From contig JAWKTK010000026.1 in the NCBI GenBank assembly GCA_041399205.1, positions 1 to 64,000 of the forward strand: DNA of 64,000 nucleotides. The letters run 5' to 3'. A model generated the notes under the pieces. It saw only the letters and a program-made list of their open reading frames with translations, did no database searches and had not been told where the DNA came from. The position numbers and the translations under genes are program-made. Shown here one piece after another: positions 25,661 to 35,651 of the stretch. This DNA comes from JAGQOZ01 sp041399205 (GTDB lineage: Bacteria; Planctomycetota; Planctomycetia; Pirellulales; Pirellulaceae). Every line of letters begins with the position of its first letter. The stretch's first letter is position 1.

Positions 25661-26938
25661 GTGGCCGAATTCATTAACAGCATTCTGTTTCCGGATCAGC
25701 CTGATCATTGGATAGGTGTCTTGATTACGGCGCTGGTCCATGTGGTGATGATCATCAATGTGATCGCTGTCGGCGCATTGGTCTTTATTTGGATGGAGCG
25801 CAAGGTTTCCGGTCGTATCCAAGATCGATTGGGGCCAACGCGAGTGGGTGGCAAATTCGGGTGGCTGCAGACGCTTGCCGATGGTTTGAAGCTGATTGCC
25901 AAGGAGGATATTACTCCTGGTCAGGCGGATTCGTTTCTGTTTAAGCTTGCCCCTTATTTGAGTTTTACCGCCAGTTTTTGTGCGTTTATTGCGTTGCCGT
26001 TTGCATCTGGATATTCGTGGTCGTCCGGCTGGGCGGCTCGAGAAGTTAATACGGGTGTTTTCTTCGTGTTAGCGGTTTTGGGCCTTGAAGTTTTTGGTGT
26101 GATTCTGGCCGGATACGCTTCGGGTTCGAAGTGGTCGCTGTTCGGCGGGATGCGTGAAGCCGCTCAAGTTGTTAGCTACGAAGTGCCTCTTGGATTGTGT
26201 GTGATTGTTCCCGTCATGCTGGCCGGTTCGATGAACTTAGTCACTATTGGCGATATGCAAGAAGGCTTGTTTACGAATTGGTTCCTGTTTCACGATCCCT
26301 TTACTTTCTGTGTTTTCTGGGTCTTCTTTACCTGTGCCATGGCGAGTGTGAATCGAGCTCCTTTTGACTTGGCGGAAGCGGAGAGTGAATTGGTTGCTGG
26401 TTTTCACACAGAATATTCTGGGCTGCGGTGGAGTATTTTCTTCATGGCAGAATATGGCTCGATGTTCTTGGTCAGCGCCTTGGCGGCGATTCTGTTTTTT
26501 GGTGGCTGGAACGGTCCGTTTCCTGTCTTTGCTACCTTGGCTTCAGCTTTGGGTTGGGAGGCTTGGCCAACCACGGGGCTGTTGGGCTACGTGGCAGGTT
26601 TGGCAGGTGTCGCAAATGTTTTGTTTAAAGGCGTTGTAGGCGTGACTGTGATGATTTGGGTGCGCTGGACGTTGCCTCGTTTGCGAATTGACCAAGTGAT
26701 CACCATGTGTTGGAAATACTGTGTGCCTATCGCAGCAGTCTGTTTTGCTGGTGCGTTGTTTTGGCAATACAACAATATTTGGTTCCTGAATAGTTTGCAT
26801 CCAGCTCGGTCACGAGCGGAAGTTCGTGAGAATTGGTCTGTAAACGAACTGCAGACATCGGCTTCATCTGCCCCGCACGAAGCAGGCGAATCAGATATGG
26901 CGAAGGGAATTGAAAACGAAGCAGGAGGCCAAATCTGA
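25661..26938 (+). CDS. nuoH: NADH-quinone oxidoreductase subunit H (NuoH)
   Basis: The product has 425 residues and about eight membrane helices. Conserved loops line the quinone channel: GRIQDRLGPTRVGG, KLIAKEDITPGQAD, VVSYEVPLGL and NRAPFDLAEAESELVAG. The start is taken as GTG at 25661, seven bases after AGGGA. The C-terminus has an extra hydrophilic tail of about 50 residues. It overlaps nuoJ by one base (TGATG). Confidence 0.94.
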   Translation: MAEFINSILFPDQPDHWIGVLITALVHVVMIINVIAVGALVFIWMERKVSGRIQDRLGPTRVGGKFGWLQTLADGLKLIAKEDITPGQADSFLFKLAPYLSFTASFCAFIALPFASGYSWSSGWAAREVNTGVFFVLAVLGLEVFGVILAGYASGSKWSLFGGMREAAQVVSYEVPLGLCVIVPVMLAGSMNLVTIGDMQEGLFTNWFLFHDPFTFCVFWVFFTCAMASVNRAPFDLAEAESELVAGFHTEYSGLRWSIFFMAEYGSMFLVSALAAILFFGGWNGPFPVFATLASALGWEAWPTTGLLGYVAGLAGVANVLFKGVVGVTVMIWVRWTLPRLRIDQVITMCWKYCVPIAAVCFAGALFWQYNNIWFLNSLHPARSRAEVRENWSVNELQTSASSAPHEAGESDMAKGIENEAGGQI

Positions 26939-27537
26939 TGAACTGGCATACGCTGTTGTTTTATCTGTTCGCTTTGATGTCGTGTGGTTTTGCTATCGCA
27001 GTGGTTGTCTCGGCCAATGTGGTGCGAATGGCATTTTTTCTGATTGTCTCATTGGCATCCACGGCGGGTCTGTTCTTCTTAGCCGGTGCCCACTTTGTGG
27101 GTGCGATGCAGATCATGATCTATGTTGGCGGAACGCTGGTTCTGTTGATTTTTGGCGTGATGTTAACAGCGCATGCTGCCTTCGTTTCAATGGCCACCAA
27201 GTCCAGCGATTGGGTCTTGGCGGCAGTGTTCGGCGGAGCTCTGTTGGGGTTGTTGGCGCTGACTGCTTTTTCCGTAGAAGACTGGCGAACCGCTCGGGGC
27301 GACCAGGCGGCAGTCACCAGTTCCGAAGGGGAGTTTGCGTCTAGCATTGGTCAGGCGTTAATGGGGATGCGAGTTGACCGTTTGGCGGAAGATGACTCGC
27401 AGTTAGAGGCGGGGATGAGTGGTTATTTGCTGCCGTTCGAGATTATCGCTATACATTTGTTGGTTGTCTTGATTGGTGCCGCCTATTTGGCTCGAACGAA
27501 GCGACGAGTACGTAGTGCGACGGAGGGGGTGCTGTGA
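26938..27537 (+). CDS. nuoJ: NADH-quinone oxidoreductase subunit J (NuoJ)
   Basis: This is a 199-residue membrane subunit of five helices, with MQIMIYVGGTLVLLIFGVML typical of helix 3 and its pi-bulge region. It is coupled to nuoH (overlapping start) and nuoK (GTGA overlap). Confidence 0.93.
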   Translation: MNWHTLLFYLFALMSCGFAIAVVVSANVVRMAFFLIVSLASTAGLFFLAGAHFVGAMQIMIYVGGTLVLLIFGVMLTAHAAFVSMATKSSDWVLAAVFGGALLGLLALTAFSVEDWRTARGDQAAVTSSEGEFASSIGQALMGMRVDRLAEDDSQLEAGMSGYLLPFEIIAIHLLVVLIGAAYLARTKRRVRSATEGVL

Positions 27538-27869
27538 GTTTTCTGACGGAACCTGTCGGTGTGTCTCATTTTCTGCTTGTCGGTGCCGTGATGTTCGTTT
27601 GTGGTGTTGTCTGTATGGCGACCAAACGCAACGGGCTGGGCGTGTTGATGGGAATTGAACTTGTGTTGAACGGTGCGAATATCAATTTCGTGGCATTCGG
27701 CAGCAAGTACCTTCGGTCAGAATCGCTGGGGCTGGATGGTCAATTGATTGCCTTGTTTGTCATTGTGTTGGCGGCGGCGGAAGCGGCTGTCGCATTGGCA
27801 ATCGCATTGAATTTTTATAACAATCACGCCACGATCGACGTGGATAGAGCAGACGAGTTGAAGGGCTGA
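27534..27869 (+). CDS. nuoK: NADH-quinone oxidoreductase subunit K (NuoK)
   Basis: This 111-residue, three-helix proton-channel subunit has GVLMGIELVLNGANINFVAF with the conserved membrane Glu, and IVLAAAEAAVALAI with a second. The GTG start overlaps the nuoJ stop, and its stop overlaps the nuoL start. Confidence 0.95.
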   Translation: MSFLTEPVGVSHFLLVGAVMFVCGVVCMATKRNGLGVLMGIELVLNGANINFVAFGSKYLRSESLGLDGQLIALFVIVLAAAEAAVALAIALNFYNNHATIDVDRADELKG

Positions 27870-30708
27870 TGGAAGTCGGAATTATTATCGCCTGGTTGCT
27901 CGGAACCGCGGTGCTCCTCCCGCTGTTGTCCTTTGTCTTGATCCTGCTGTTTGGGCCTCAGATGGGCAAGGGAGGACGGCAGGCAGGTTTCTGCGCGACG
28001 GGTGCTATACTGGGCGCTTGCGCCCTATCGATGATTTCACTGGGAATCTGGATCGCAAACCACGGTCCCAGTGCGGATGCGCACGCGAGTCATCATGAGG
28101 CTGGTGGTGAACATGATAGTGGTGAACATGCCGATCATGGCGGCGACGCTGAGCATTCCGAATCGCTACACGATCAAGAACATTCGAACGATGGGCATTC
28201 GAATGCAAATGACCACGCCAACGTATCTGGCCTGACTGCGTATGTTGCGTTGGCTGATGGGCATGACTTGGAATCGCATGATTCGAGCCATTCGGACGAG
28301 CATGGGCACCATGACGTTTCCGGGCCAAGTTACACGTACGAAGTCTACACGTTGGGCAACTTCGGTTCGGGCAGAATGTCGATCAGTGTGTACGTGGATT
28401 CCCTGACCGTCTGCATGTTCTCCATGGTTACGTTAATCGCGTCGTGCATCCATTTTTATGCGATGGGATATATGCACGACGAACTGGTTGACGGAAACAA
28501 TTACGTTGACCACGAAGTGACGATGAGCGACGGGTCTCATCTGCATCGACCGGGACGGTTTCACCGTTTCTTCCAAGCTCTTTCGCTGTTCTGTTTCAGC
28601 ATGTTGGGCTTAGTGTTATCCGGCAATATCGCGATGACGTTTGTCTTCTGGGAGCTGGTGGGCATCTGCTCCTATTTCCTGATCGGTTTCTATGTCGAAC
28701 GTAAGAGTGCTTCGACAGCGGCCAACAAAGCGTTCATTGTGAATCGAGTTGGTGACTTTGGTATGATCATTGGCTTGATGGCATTATGGGCCAGCTTGGG
28801 AACGTTTTCCTTTGGTGGCGAAGACGGACTGTTTGCCAAAGTTCGTCCTGCGGCACACGATCATCAGCTTCAGACGCCTGATGGTATGGTCAAATTTGCC
28901 GCCAAGAGCGAAGTCGAGAAAGTGGTTAGCCAGCTTGGCCCCGACGCATCGGCGGCTGAACTGGATGCGGCCGTTGATTCGCATTTGGATGAATGGCGAG
29001 ATGCCAAAGCGTCGAATGTTCCGGGCGGCTACGGTCGCTGGTTATTGATTGTTGCAGGCGTCGGGATTTTTGCGGCTGCGTGGGCAAGAGCGCCCAGTTC
29101 CCGCTGCACGTTTGGCTTCCCGATGCCATGGAAGGCCCTACGCCGGTTTCGGCTTTGGTGCATTCCGCGACGATGGTAGCGGCTGGCGTTTTCTTAGTGG
29201 CTCGTTTCTACCCAGTGTTCTGTCCGGAAGTGCTTTTGGTGATTGCTATTTGCGGAGCCATCACGTTGTTCATGGCCGCCACGATTGCAATCACGGCGAC
29301 AGATATCAAGCGAGTGCTCGCGTATTCTACGGTTAGCCAACTGGGCTACATGATGTTGTCGCTGGGATTGGGTGGCTGGTTGGCAGGTGTGATGCATTTG
29401 TTCACCCACGCATTTTTCAAGAGCTTGTTGTTCATGTGCAGCGGTTCGGTGATTCACGCAGTTCATACCAACGAGATGACGGAGATGGGTGGACTTCGCA
29501 AGAAGATGCCATGGACATCGGCAACCATGCTGATTGGCTGTATGGCCATCGCCGGCGCCGGTTTCCCTTTTGCCATTTTTGGCCATCATTTGGGATTGAG
29601 CGGTTATTATTCGAAAGATGCGATCGTCGAACAGGCTTGGTTGTTTCGGTTGACCAATCCTTCCTGGGGCAATGTCTTTTTTCTGGCGGCGGCAGGCGGT
29701 GCAGCAATCACGGCGTTTTACATGTTTCGCTTGTGGTTTATGACGTTCGCCGGGCAGCCTCGGAACCAAGAACGATACGATCACGCTCATGAATCACCGC
29801 CTATCATGTATCGGCCCCTGATTGTGCTGTCGGTGTTTGCGATTGCGGCAGGTTGGGGACCAATCCAAGCGATGATGGGTTCCATTTTGGCTGCGGTCAT
29901 CCTATTGGCAATCAAGTTTTGGCCGAAGGGCGAATCGGGGCATGATAGCCATGGCGACCATGGGCGCGATCATCATGGGCACGATCATCATGGTCACGGC
30001 AATGAGCATGGGCATGGACACGAACACCACGGGTTGCCTCCGATAAATGTAGCGCTGGGATTGGCGGCATTAGTCTTTGTCGTTGCGTTGGTCTGGCGAC
30101 CGACGTTGAGCGGCGTGACGCTTAGTTCTCTACTGGAACAGTCTCGGCCCGCGGGTACGTTGCCGGATCAAAAGGCGGCGTTGTTGGAGATGACATGGCC
30201 CAATGAACACGATAGTCACGCGCCTGCCATTAAGATGACCGCGGGCTGGATTGCCTTCGGCACGGCCGTTTCTGGTTTTACGTTGGCCGTTCTGTTTTAT
30301 GGTTTGCGGAAACTGGATGCGGGGCAAGCAAAAGCAGCATTCGCGCCGATTCACAAGTTCTTGGTCAACAAATGGTGGTTCGATGAACTTTATCAGATGA
30401 CCTTTGTACAGCCCGCGCATTGGCTTGCCGCGGTCGCTTCTTGGATTGACAAGAATATATTCGACCGCCTTCTGGATGGATCCGCGTCGACAGTTAGACG
30501 TGTTGCCGTTGTCTGGGAGAATTTTGCGGACCGTCAAGTTGTAGATGGTTTTGTCAACGGTTTAGCCAGTCGCATGTATGCGACGGGAGCGGGCTTGCGG
30601 AGTATGCAGACGGGCAGCCTGCGACAGTACGTACTATTCATTGTGGTTGGTACGTTGGCCGTGTTTGTGCTCGGTAGTTTTGTGTGGAATTACGCGTTCG
30701 CCGGTTAA
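27869..30708 (+). CDS. nuoL: NADH-quinone oxidoreductase subunit L (NuoL), split by a one-base deletion
   Basis: This antiporter-like proton-pumping subunit is encoded in two frames. Frame one runs to LLIVAGVGIF, and frame two resumes GCVGKSAQFPLHVW, then DAMEGPTPVSALVHSATMV. One T missing from the TTTTT run at 29068-29072 explains the break. Unusual histidine- and acid-rich loops occur twice: at about 28078-28330 between early helices, and at 29941-30030 (HHGHDHHGHGNEHGHGHEHH). The C-terminal half ends with the long lateral-helix region. Total length after repair is about 945 residues, well above the usual 610-660. Confidence 0.9.
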
Positions 30709-30743
30709 CCCGGAGCTATTTTCAGATTTGAATTGAAGAGATC

Positions 30744-32558
30744 ATGGATAACAGTGCCCTTTGGATTAGCTTGGTTGTCTTTTTTCCGACGGTTATTGCG
30801 CTGCTTTTGGCCTTTGTGCCGAAAGGGAGCGATGACCTCATCAAGCTGATCACGTTGGTGGCCACGATCGTAACCTTTTGTGGTGTCGTTGGCGTCATGA
30901 TGCTGCCCTTTGATATTGAAGTCGCGGGACTGCAAAATGCATTCTCGCTACCTTGGATCACTTCGTTTGACATTGATTATTTCATGGCAGTGGATGGGAT
31001 TAGCTTACCCCTGCTGGTGTTGACAGGTTTTGTCAGCATCATGGCCATGATTGCCGCATGGTCTATTACCAAGAATGTCAAAGCGTTTTGTATTCTGTTT
31101 CTCGTCTTAGAGACCGGTATGCTGGGGGTCTTCTTGGCACTTGATTTCTTCCTGTTCTACGTGTTCTGGGAAGTCATGTTGTTGCCAATGTATTTCTTGA
31201 TCGGTGTTTGGGGTGGTCCTCGAAAAGAATACGCTGCCATCAAGTTTTTCTTGTACACCCTGTTTGGCAGTGTATTGATGCTGATTGCCATCTTGATGCT
31301 GTACTTCAACAGTGACTTGGTCGCATTGCAACAGCAGGGGATTGATTTAACTCAGTTCCAAATCCACGAGAACGTGTTAGCTGAAGTGCAGGAGGCTGCG
31401 GCGGCTCGAGACGCTGGTGCGGAAGTCGCCAAGGTGCACACCTTCAACATTCCGGCGCTGGCAGCGATGGGGCAACAAACGGAACTGTTTTCGACCGATA
31501 CCTATCTGTTTGGTTGGTCGTTGCAGCATTGGGCATTTTTGCTTCTGTTTATCGGTTTTGCCATCAAGGTGCCTTCGGTCCCTGTTCATACCTGGTTGCC
31601 CGATGCACACGTGGAAGCACCGACGCCCATTTCGATGATTCTGGCGGGCGTACTGTTGAAGATGGGCGGATACGGCATCATTCGAATTTGCTATCCAATC
31701 TGTCCTCATGCTGGTTACGACTTTAGCTGGTTCGTCTGTACGCTGGGCGTGGTCAGTATGATCTACGGTGCTTTGGCGGCTTTGGCACAGACCGACTTTA
31801 AGAAAATGGTCGCATATAGCTCGGTCAGTCACATGGGCTACGTCGTTTTGGGATTGGGGGTCTGGTCAGCAACTGCTGCTAATATCTATGACACTCAATC
31901 TTGGATCATGGGCGTCAAGGGAGCCATGTTCCAGATGATTGGACATGGTGTCAGCTCGGCTGGCATGTTCTTCATGGTGGGTGTTGTGTATGAACGAGTG
32001 CACCATCGAAATTTGAATCAGTTTGGCGGGCTCTACGGCAAGATGCCCGTGTACACCGCGTTGGCAATGATCATTTTCTTCGCTGGTTTGGGATTGCCTG
32101 GTTTGTGTGGATTTATCGGCGAAGTCTTCGTCGTTTTGTCTGTCTGGAAGTTCAGTATTCTGTTGGCGGTTCTTTCGGCCAGCGTGGTGGTGTTGACGGC
32201 AGGCTACATTTTGTGGGCAATTCAGCGAGTGTATTTGGGAGCGGAATACAAGGGGCCACACGAAGAAGATCTCAGCCCGATTACGCCTCGAGAATTAAGT
32301 GTTGCCATTCCGTTGGTAATTTTTGCGATTTACTTTGGTGTTTATCCGACTTCTGTCCTGAAGTACATGGACGCCACCATCGACGCACAGGTCCAGTCTC
32401 TGGCCAAATGGACTCAGGAGCGAAAGCAGCCTGAAATCGAAGCAAGGCGACAGGCTGAAATGGCTGAGGATACGGAAGTGGCGAGGTCGGGGTCTGTGAA
32501 GACGAAACCGGTTTCGTTTGCATTATCGCAGATGGCCAAGGATCAAGACGTGCGGTAG
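30744..32558 (+). CDS. nuoM: NADH-quinone oxidoreductase subunit M (NuoM)
   Basis: This 604-residue antiporter-like subunit has 14 predicted helices. Visible motifs are FYVFWEVMLLPMYFLIG, VPVHTWLPDAHVEAPTPISM and the key channel lysines in GVLLKMGGYG and QTDFKKMVAYSSVSHMGY. A hydrophilic loop of about 60 residues (AEVQEAAAARDAGAEVAKVH) is inserted between helices near residue 210. The tail is charged and about 50 residues long. Confidence 0.96.
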   Translation: MDNSALWISLVVFFPTVIALLLAFVPKGSDDLIKLITLVATIVTFCGVVGVMMLPFDIEVAGLQNAFSLPWITSFDIDYFMAVDGISLPLLVLTGFVSIMAMIAAWSITKNVKAFCILFLVLETGMLGVFLALDFFLFYVFWEVMLLPMYFLIGVWGGPRKEYAAIKFFLYTLFGSVLMLIAILMLYFNSDLVALQQQGIDLTQFQIHENVLAEVQEAAAARDAGAEVAKVHTFNIPALAAMGQQTELFSTDTYLFGWSLQHWAFLLLFIGFAIKVPSVPVHTWLPDAHVEAPTPISMILAGVLLKMGGYGIIRICYPICPHAGYDFSWFVCTLGVVSMIYGALAALAQTDFKKMVAYSSVSHMGYVVLGLGVWSATAANIYDTQSWIMGVKGAMFQMIGHGVSSAGMFFMVGVVYERVHHRNLNQFGGLYGKMPVYTALAMIIFFAGLGLPGLCGFIGEVFVVLSVWKFSILLAVLSASVVVLTAGYILWAIQRVYLGAEYKGPHEEDLSPITPRELSVAIPLVIFAIYFGVYPTSVLKYMDATIDAQVQSLAKWTQERKQPEIEARRQAEMAEDTEVARSGSVKTKPVSFALSQMAKDQDVR

Positions 32559-32627
32559 GTAGTGCGTTCTGTTCTGGTCGATAGTGGGATGTTTTGTTTG
32601 TTTTGACGTAATTCGAGAGCATTTAAA

Positions 32628-34316
32628 GTGCATTTTCACGAACTAGTAGCCGAAACGTTTGCAGACACTAAGAATTCGTTGTGGCCCGTGTTTGCCACCG
32701 AATTGTGTCTTTGCGCTACGATCCTGTTGATGATATTGGTTCGTGTCACCAAGTTCGGTCAATATATTCCGGGTGGTTTGATGGCCGCAGTGGGGTGCGG
32801 TTTTGCTTTGTACTATTCCTACCCTTGGACGGAAGGAATTGCCGGGCGAACCGAAATCTTCACCGGCATGCTGGTGTATGACGAATTTACATGCTTTATT
32901 CGAGCGATCCTGCTGGGCTTCACACTGCTGTTCATTCTGTTCACCTCACTGTCTGGCATCCCAGACAGCGACACTGCGGTCGATTTCTATTGCTTGATTT
33001 TGGGTAGCGTGCTGGGCATGTGCTTAATGGCTTCCGCTAACCATTTGATGATTGTGTTTATGGCAGTGGAGATGGCCAGTGTACCGTCGTATGCGTTGGC
33101 GGGATTGCTGAAAGGTCGGCGGAAGAGTAGTGAAGCGGCGCTGAAGTATGCGATTTATGGCGCGGGCGCCGCCGGCATTATGCTTTACGGCATTAGTCTT
33201 CTGGCGGGAATCACCAACTCTGCGCATCTACCTACGATTGCGGCACAGCTTTCAGACATTCTGCCAAACGCCACGGCGGGTCAACAGTCAGCTCTGTTTC
33301 TGGCCGGACTTATGATTGCGGTGGGATTGGCGTTCAAATTGTCCGCCTTTCCGTTTCATTTTTGGTGTCCGGATGTATTTGAAGGTGCCAGTGCCGAGGT
33401 TAACGCATTTTTGTCCGTTGCATCCAAGGCCGCAGCGTTGGCGTTAGTGCTGCGAATCGCAATTGGAGTCGGATTCATACCGAGCGAATCTGCTGAAGCT
33501 GTCGCAACTGGGGGTGATGCCGCCCAAACGAAGTACGTATCGGATCATGCAGATCACGGCGAGGATTCGGCTCAGACACACGAATTTGACGCCAGTGTCG
33601 ATCCGTTGCAGCCAGTTCGCACTTTTGTGAGTTTGCTGGTGTCGGTCATTGCGATTGTCACATGTACGTTTGGAAACTTGGCAGCGTATGCTCAAACCAA
33701 CATCAAGCGTTTGATGGCTTATTCGACAATCGCGCATGCGGGATACATGATGATGGCCATTCCTGCGGCGATTACGGTGGCAAGTGTTGATGCCAACGCG
33801 GCTCGATACGCCGTTTCCGCACTGGGATTGTATATTGCTGTATACGTTTTCATGAATTTGGTGGCGTTTGCCATTATTGCGTTTCTGCGAAACAGTACTG
33901 GAAGCGAAGAGATTAGTTCGTACGGCGGGTTAGTCGGACGGGCGCCCGTAGTTGCCGTTGTGTTCAGCCTCACATTGTTCAGTTTGGTAGGGTTGCCCCC
34001 GTTGGCCGGATTCTTAGGCAAGTTCGCTATCTTTGCGGCAATCGCACAATCGTATGATCTAACTGGACGACTTCACTTGATATTGCTGCTGATTTTTGGT
34101 GGGTTGAATACGGCTGTTAGTCTGTTTTATTACCTGCGAGTAGTAAAGGTAATGACCATTGATCCTCAACCGGCAGATATGCCGGAGCAGGGGCGATTGA
34201 TTTCGAATCTGGGTATGGCATACGTGTTGGCGTTATCGGTGCCCATCGTCACCTTGTTAGTCTATTTACAGCCGTTGAGTGAATGGACGACCGCGGCAGC
34301 AAGTAATCTGTTTTGA
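32628..34316 (+). CDS. nuoN: NADH-quinone oxidoreductase subunit N (NuoN)
   Basis: This 562-residue antiporter-like subunit has MASVPSYALAGLLKGRRKS, KLSAFPFHFWCPDVFEGAS, QTNIKRLMAYSTIAHAGY and GLPPLAGFLGKFAIFAA. A GTG start at 32628 is used. A short acidic and His-containing insert (KYVSDHADHGEDSAQTHEFD, about residues 303-322) lies between helices. Confidence 0.95.
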   Translation: MHFHELVAETFADTKNSLWPVFATELCLCATILLMILVRVTKFGQYIPGGLMAAVGCGFALYYSYPWTEGIAGRTEIFTGMLVYDEFTCFIRAILLGFTLLFILFTSLSGIPDSDTAVDFYCLILGSVLGMCLMASANHLMIVFMAVEMASVPSYALAGLLKGRRKSSEAALKYAIYGAGAAGIMLYGISLLAGITNSAHLPTIAAQLSDILPNATAGQQSALFLAGLMIAVGLAFKLSAFPFHFWCPDVFEGASAEVNAFLSVASKAAALALVLRIAIGVGFIPSESAEAVATGGDAAQTKYVSDHADHGEDSAQTHEFDASVDPLQPVRTFVSLLVSVIAIVTCTFGNLAAYAQTNIKRLMAYSTIAHAGYMMMAIPAAITVASVDANAARYAVSALGLYIAVYVFMNLVAFAIIAFLRNSTGSEEISSYGGLVGRAPVVAVVFSLTLFSLVGLPPLAGFLGKFAIFAAIAQSYDLTGRLHLILLLIFGGLNTAVSLFYYLRVVKVMTIDPQPADMPEQGRLISNLGMAYVLALSVPIVTLLVYLQPLSEWTTAAASNLF

Positions 34317-34331
34317 TATTCGGAAGCAAAG

Positions 34332-34769
34332 ATGGCACAACAGTCGGCTACCGTTGAGATGCTGAATCAACTCTTGGCAATGCATTCTAAGTCCTTGCCA
34401 GTCTATTTGTCGGACGCAAAGCCTTGGGTGTCCGCTCAGGACTCGGAAGCAATGTCGGTCATTGGCCAGATTGCGGACGAGCATCGGCGTTTGGTAGACG
34501 TTATAGGTACGGTCATCACGCTGCATCGTGGAGTTCCCAAGTTCGGCGAATTTCCCATGCAGTTCACTGACATGCACGACTTGTCGCTCGATTACTTGAT
34601 CAAGGAGTCGAGCGCTCGACAGAAGGATGACATTCGAGCAATTGAGCAGATGGTGGACGTGGCTGAAACGCCTGCGGCGCGAGCTGTCGTGCAGGAGTGT
34701 CTGGGTTCGGCCAAGGGAAGCCTGGATAATCTAAGTGAATTGACCGTTGCTGCGTCAACAGTCTACTAG
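34332..34769 (+). CDS. Small helical protein at the end of the nuo operon, unknown function
   Basis: The 145-residue product appears all-helical and soluble, with His and Glu spaced as in four-helix bundles (DEHRRLVDVIGTVITLHRG, TDMHDLSLDYLIKES). A ferritin- or hemerythrin-like fold is possible but not proven. It starts 15 bp after nuoN on the same strand, so it is probably cotranscribed with complex I. I do not recognise the family. Confidence 0.65.
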   Translation: MAQQSATVEMLNQLLAMHSKSLPVYLSDAKPWVSAQDSEAMSVIGQIADEHRRLVDVIGTVITLHRGVPKFGEFPMQFTDMHDLSLDYLIKESSARQKDDIRAIEQMVDVAETPAARAVVQECLGSAKGSLDNLSELTVAASTVY

Positions 34770-34841
34770 ACCGGCGGCCGTGGCGTTGTTTCCGAGTTGG
34801 TTATTCCAGGACCTTTCACTCATGCTTCGTGCCGTTGTTCC

Positions 34842-35621
34842 ATGCAGTTGATTGACACTCATGCGCATCTGTTTGAAGATCGATTGCGTGACAAATTGCC
34901 GGATGTAGTTCTTCGAGCTCAGCAAGCGGGCGTGATACGAACGGTTTGTATCGGCACCGACGTCCAAACCAGCCAACGGTCAGTGGAGATCGCAAGGCGT
35001 TTTCCGGAATGCATCTTTGCAGCCGTTGGGATCCAGCCTAACTATTGCCATTTGGCCCAGGTGGAAGACTGGGATGTGATTGTCGCATTGGCCAAGCAGG
35101 ATCGAGTTTGTGCGGTGGGCGAAACGGGGCTGGATCGGTATTGGAACGAATGTCCTTTCGATCTGCAGCAGGACTATTTCGATCGCCACATTCGGTTATC
35201 GCAAGAGACGAATCTGCCGTTTGTGGTGCATATGCGAGATTGCTTGCCGGATGTATTGGCGATGCTTCGAGACGCTCGGCAACGAGGTCCGCTGCACGGC
35301 GTGATGCATTCCTACACGGGCGATTTGCCATCCGCACTGGAATGTCTTGAGCTAGGGCTACATGTTAGCTTTGCCGGGATGGTGACGTACAAAAACGCAG
35401 GCGAAATCCGCGAGGTCGCTGCCAAGATCCCGGCCGACCGGATTTTGATTGAAACAGATTCGCCGTACCTTTCACCGGAACCCAAACGAAAGCAACGACC
35501 CAACGAACCCGCATTGTTAGTTCACACAGCGGCGTGCATTGCGGAAATTCGAAGCACGCCGTTGGCCGAATTCGCGGCGTTGACAACTAACAACGCCAAG
35601 CAATTCTTCCGAATCGCATAG
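34842..35621 (+). CDS. TatD family metal-dependent DNase
   Basis: This 259-residue TIM barrel carries the TatD metal motifs: DTHAHLFEDR, the conserved Glu in AVGETGLDRYW, FVVHMRD, GVMHSYTGD and ETDSPYLSPEP. TatD enzymes are Mg-dependent 3'-5' exonucleases linked to DNA quality control. The start at MQLIDTHAHLF (34842) is preferred, since the upstream in-frame 15 residues are not family-like. It follows the nuo operon by 72 bp and converges with the aminotransferase gene. Confidence 0.93.
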   Translation: MQLIDTHAHLFEDRLRDKLPDVVLRAQQAGVIRTVCIGTDVQTSQRSVEIARRFPECIFAAVGIQPNYCHLAQVEDWDVIVALAKQDRVCAVGETGLDRYWNECPFDLQQDYFDRHIRLSQETNLPFVVHMRDCLPDVLAMLRDARQRGPLHGVMHSYTGDLPSALECLELGLHVSFAGMVTYKNAGEIREVAAKIPADRILIETDSPYLSPEPKRKQRPNEPALLVHTAACIAEIRSTPLAEFAALTTNNAKQFFRIA

Positions 35622-35651
35622 ACCGTTTGCCGACAGCAAGATTTTGCTTCA

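Noticed and set aside
12671..30708. Programmed frameshifting as a general mechanism in rsmH, rluD, nuoI and nuoL
   Set aside because: The breaks differ in direction and context and share no slippery heptamer or stop-adjacent motif. Only nuoL has a plausible slip site. Sequence error explains all of them more simply.
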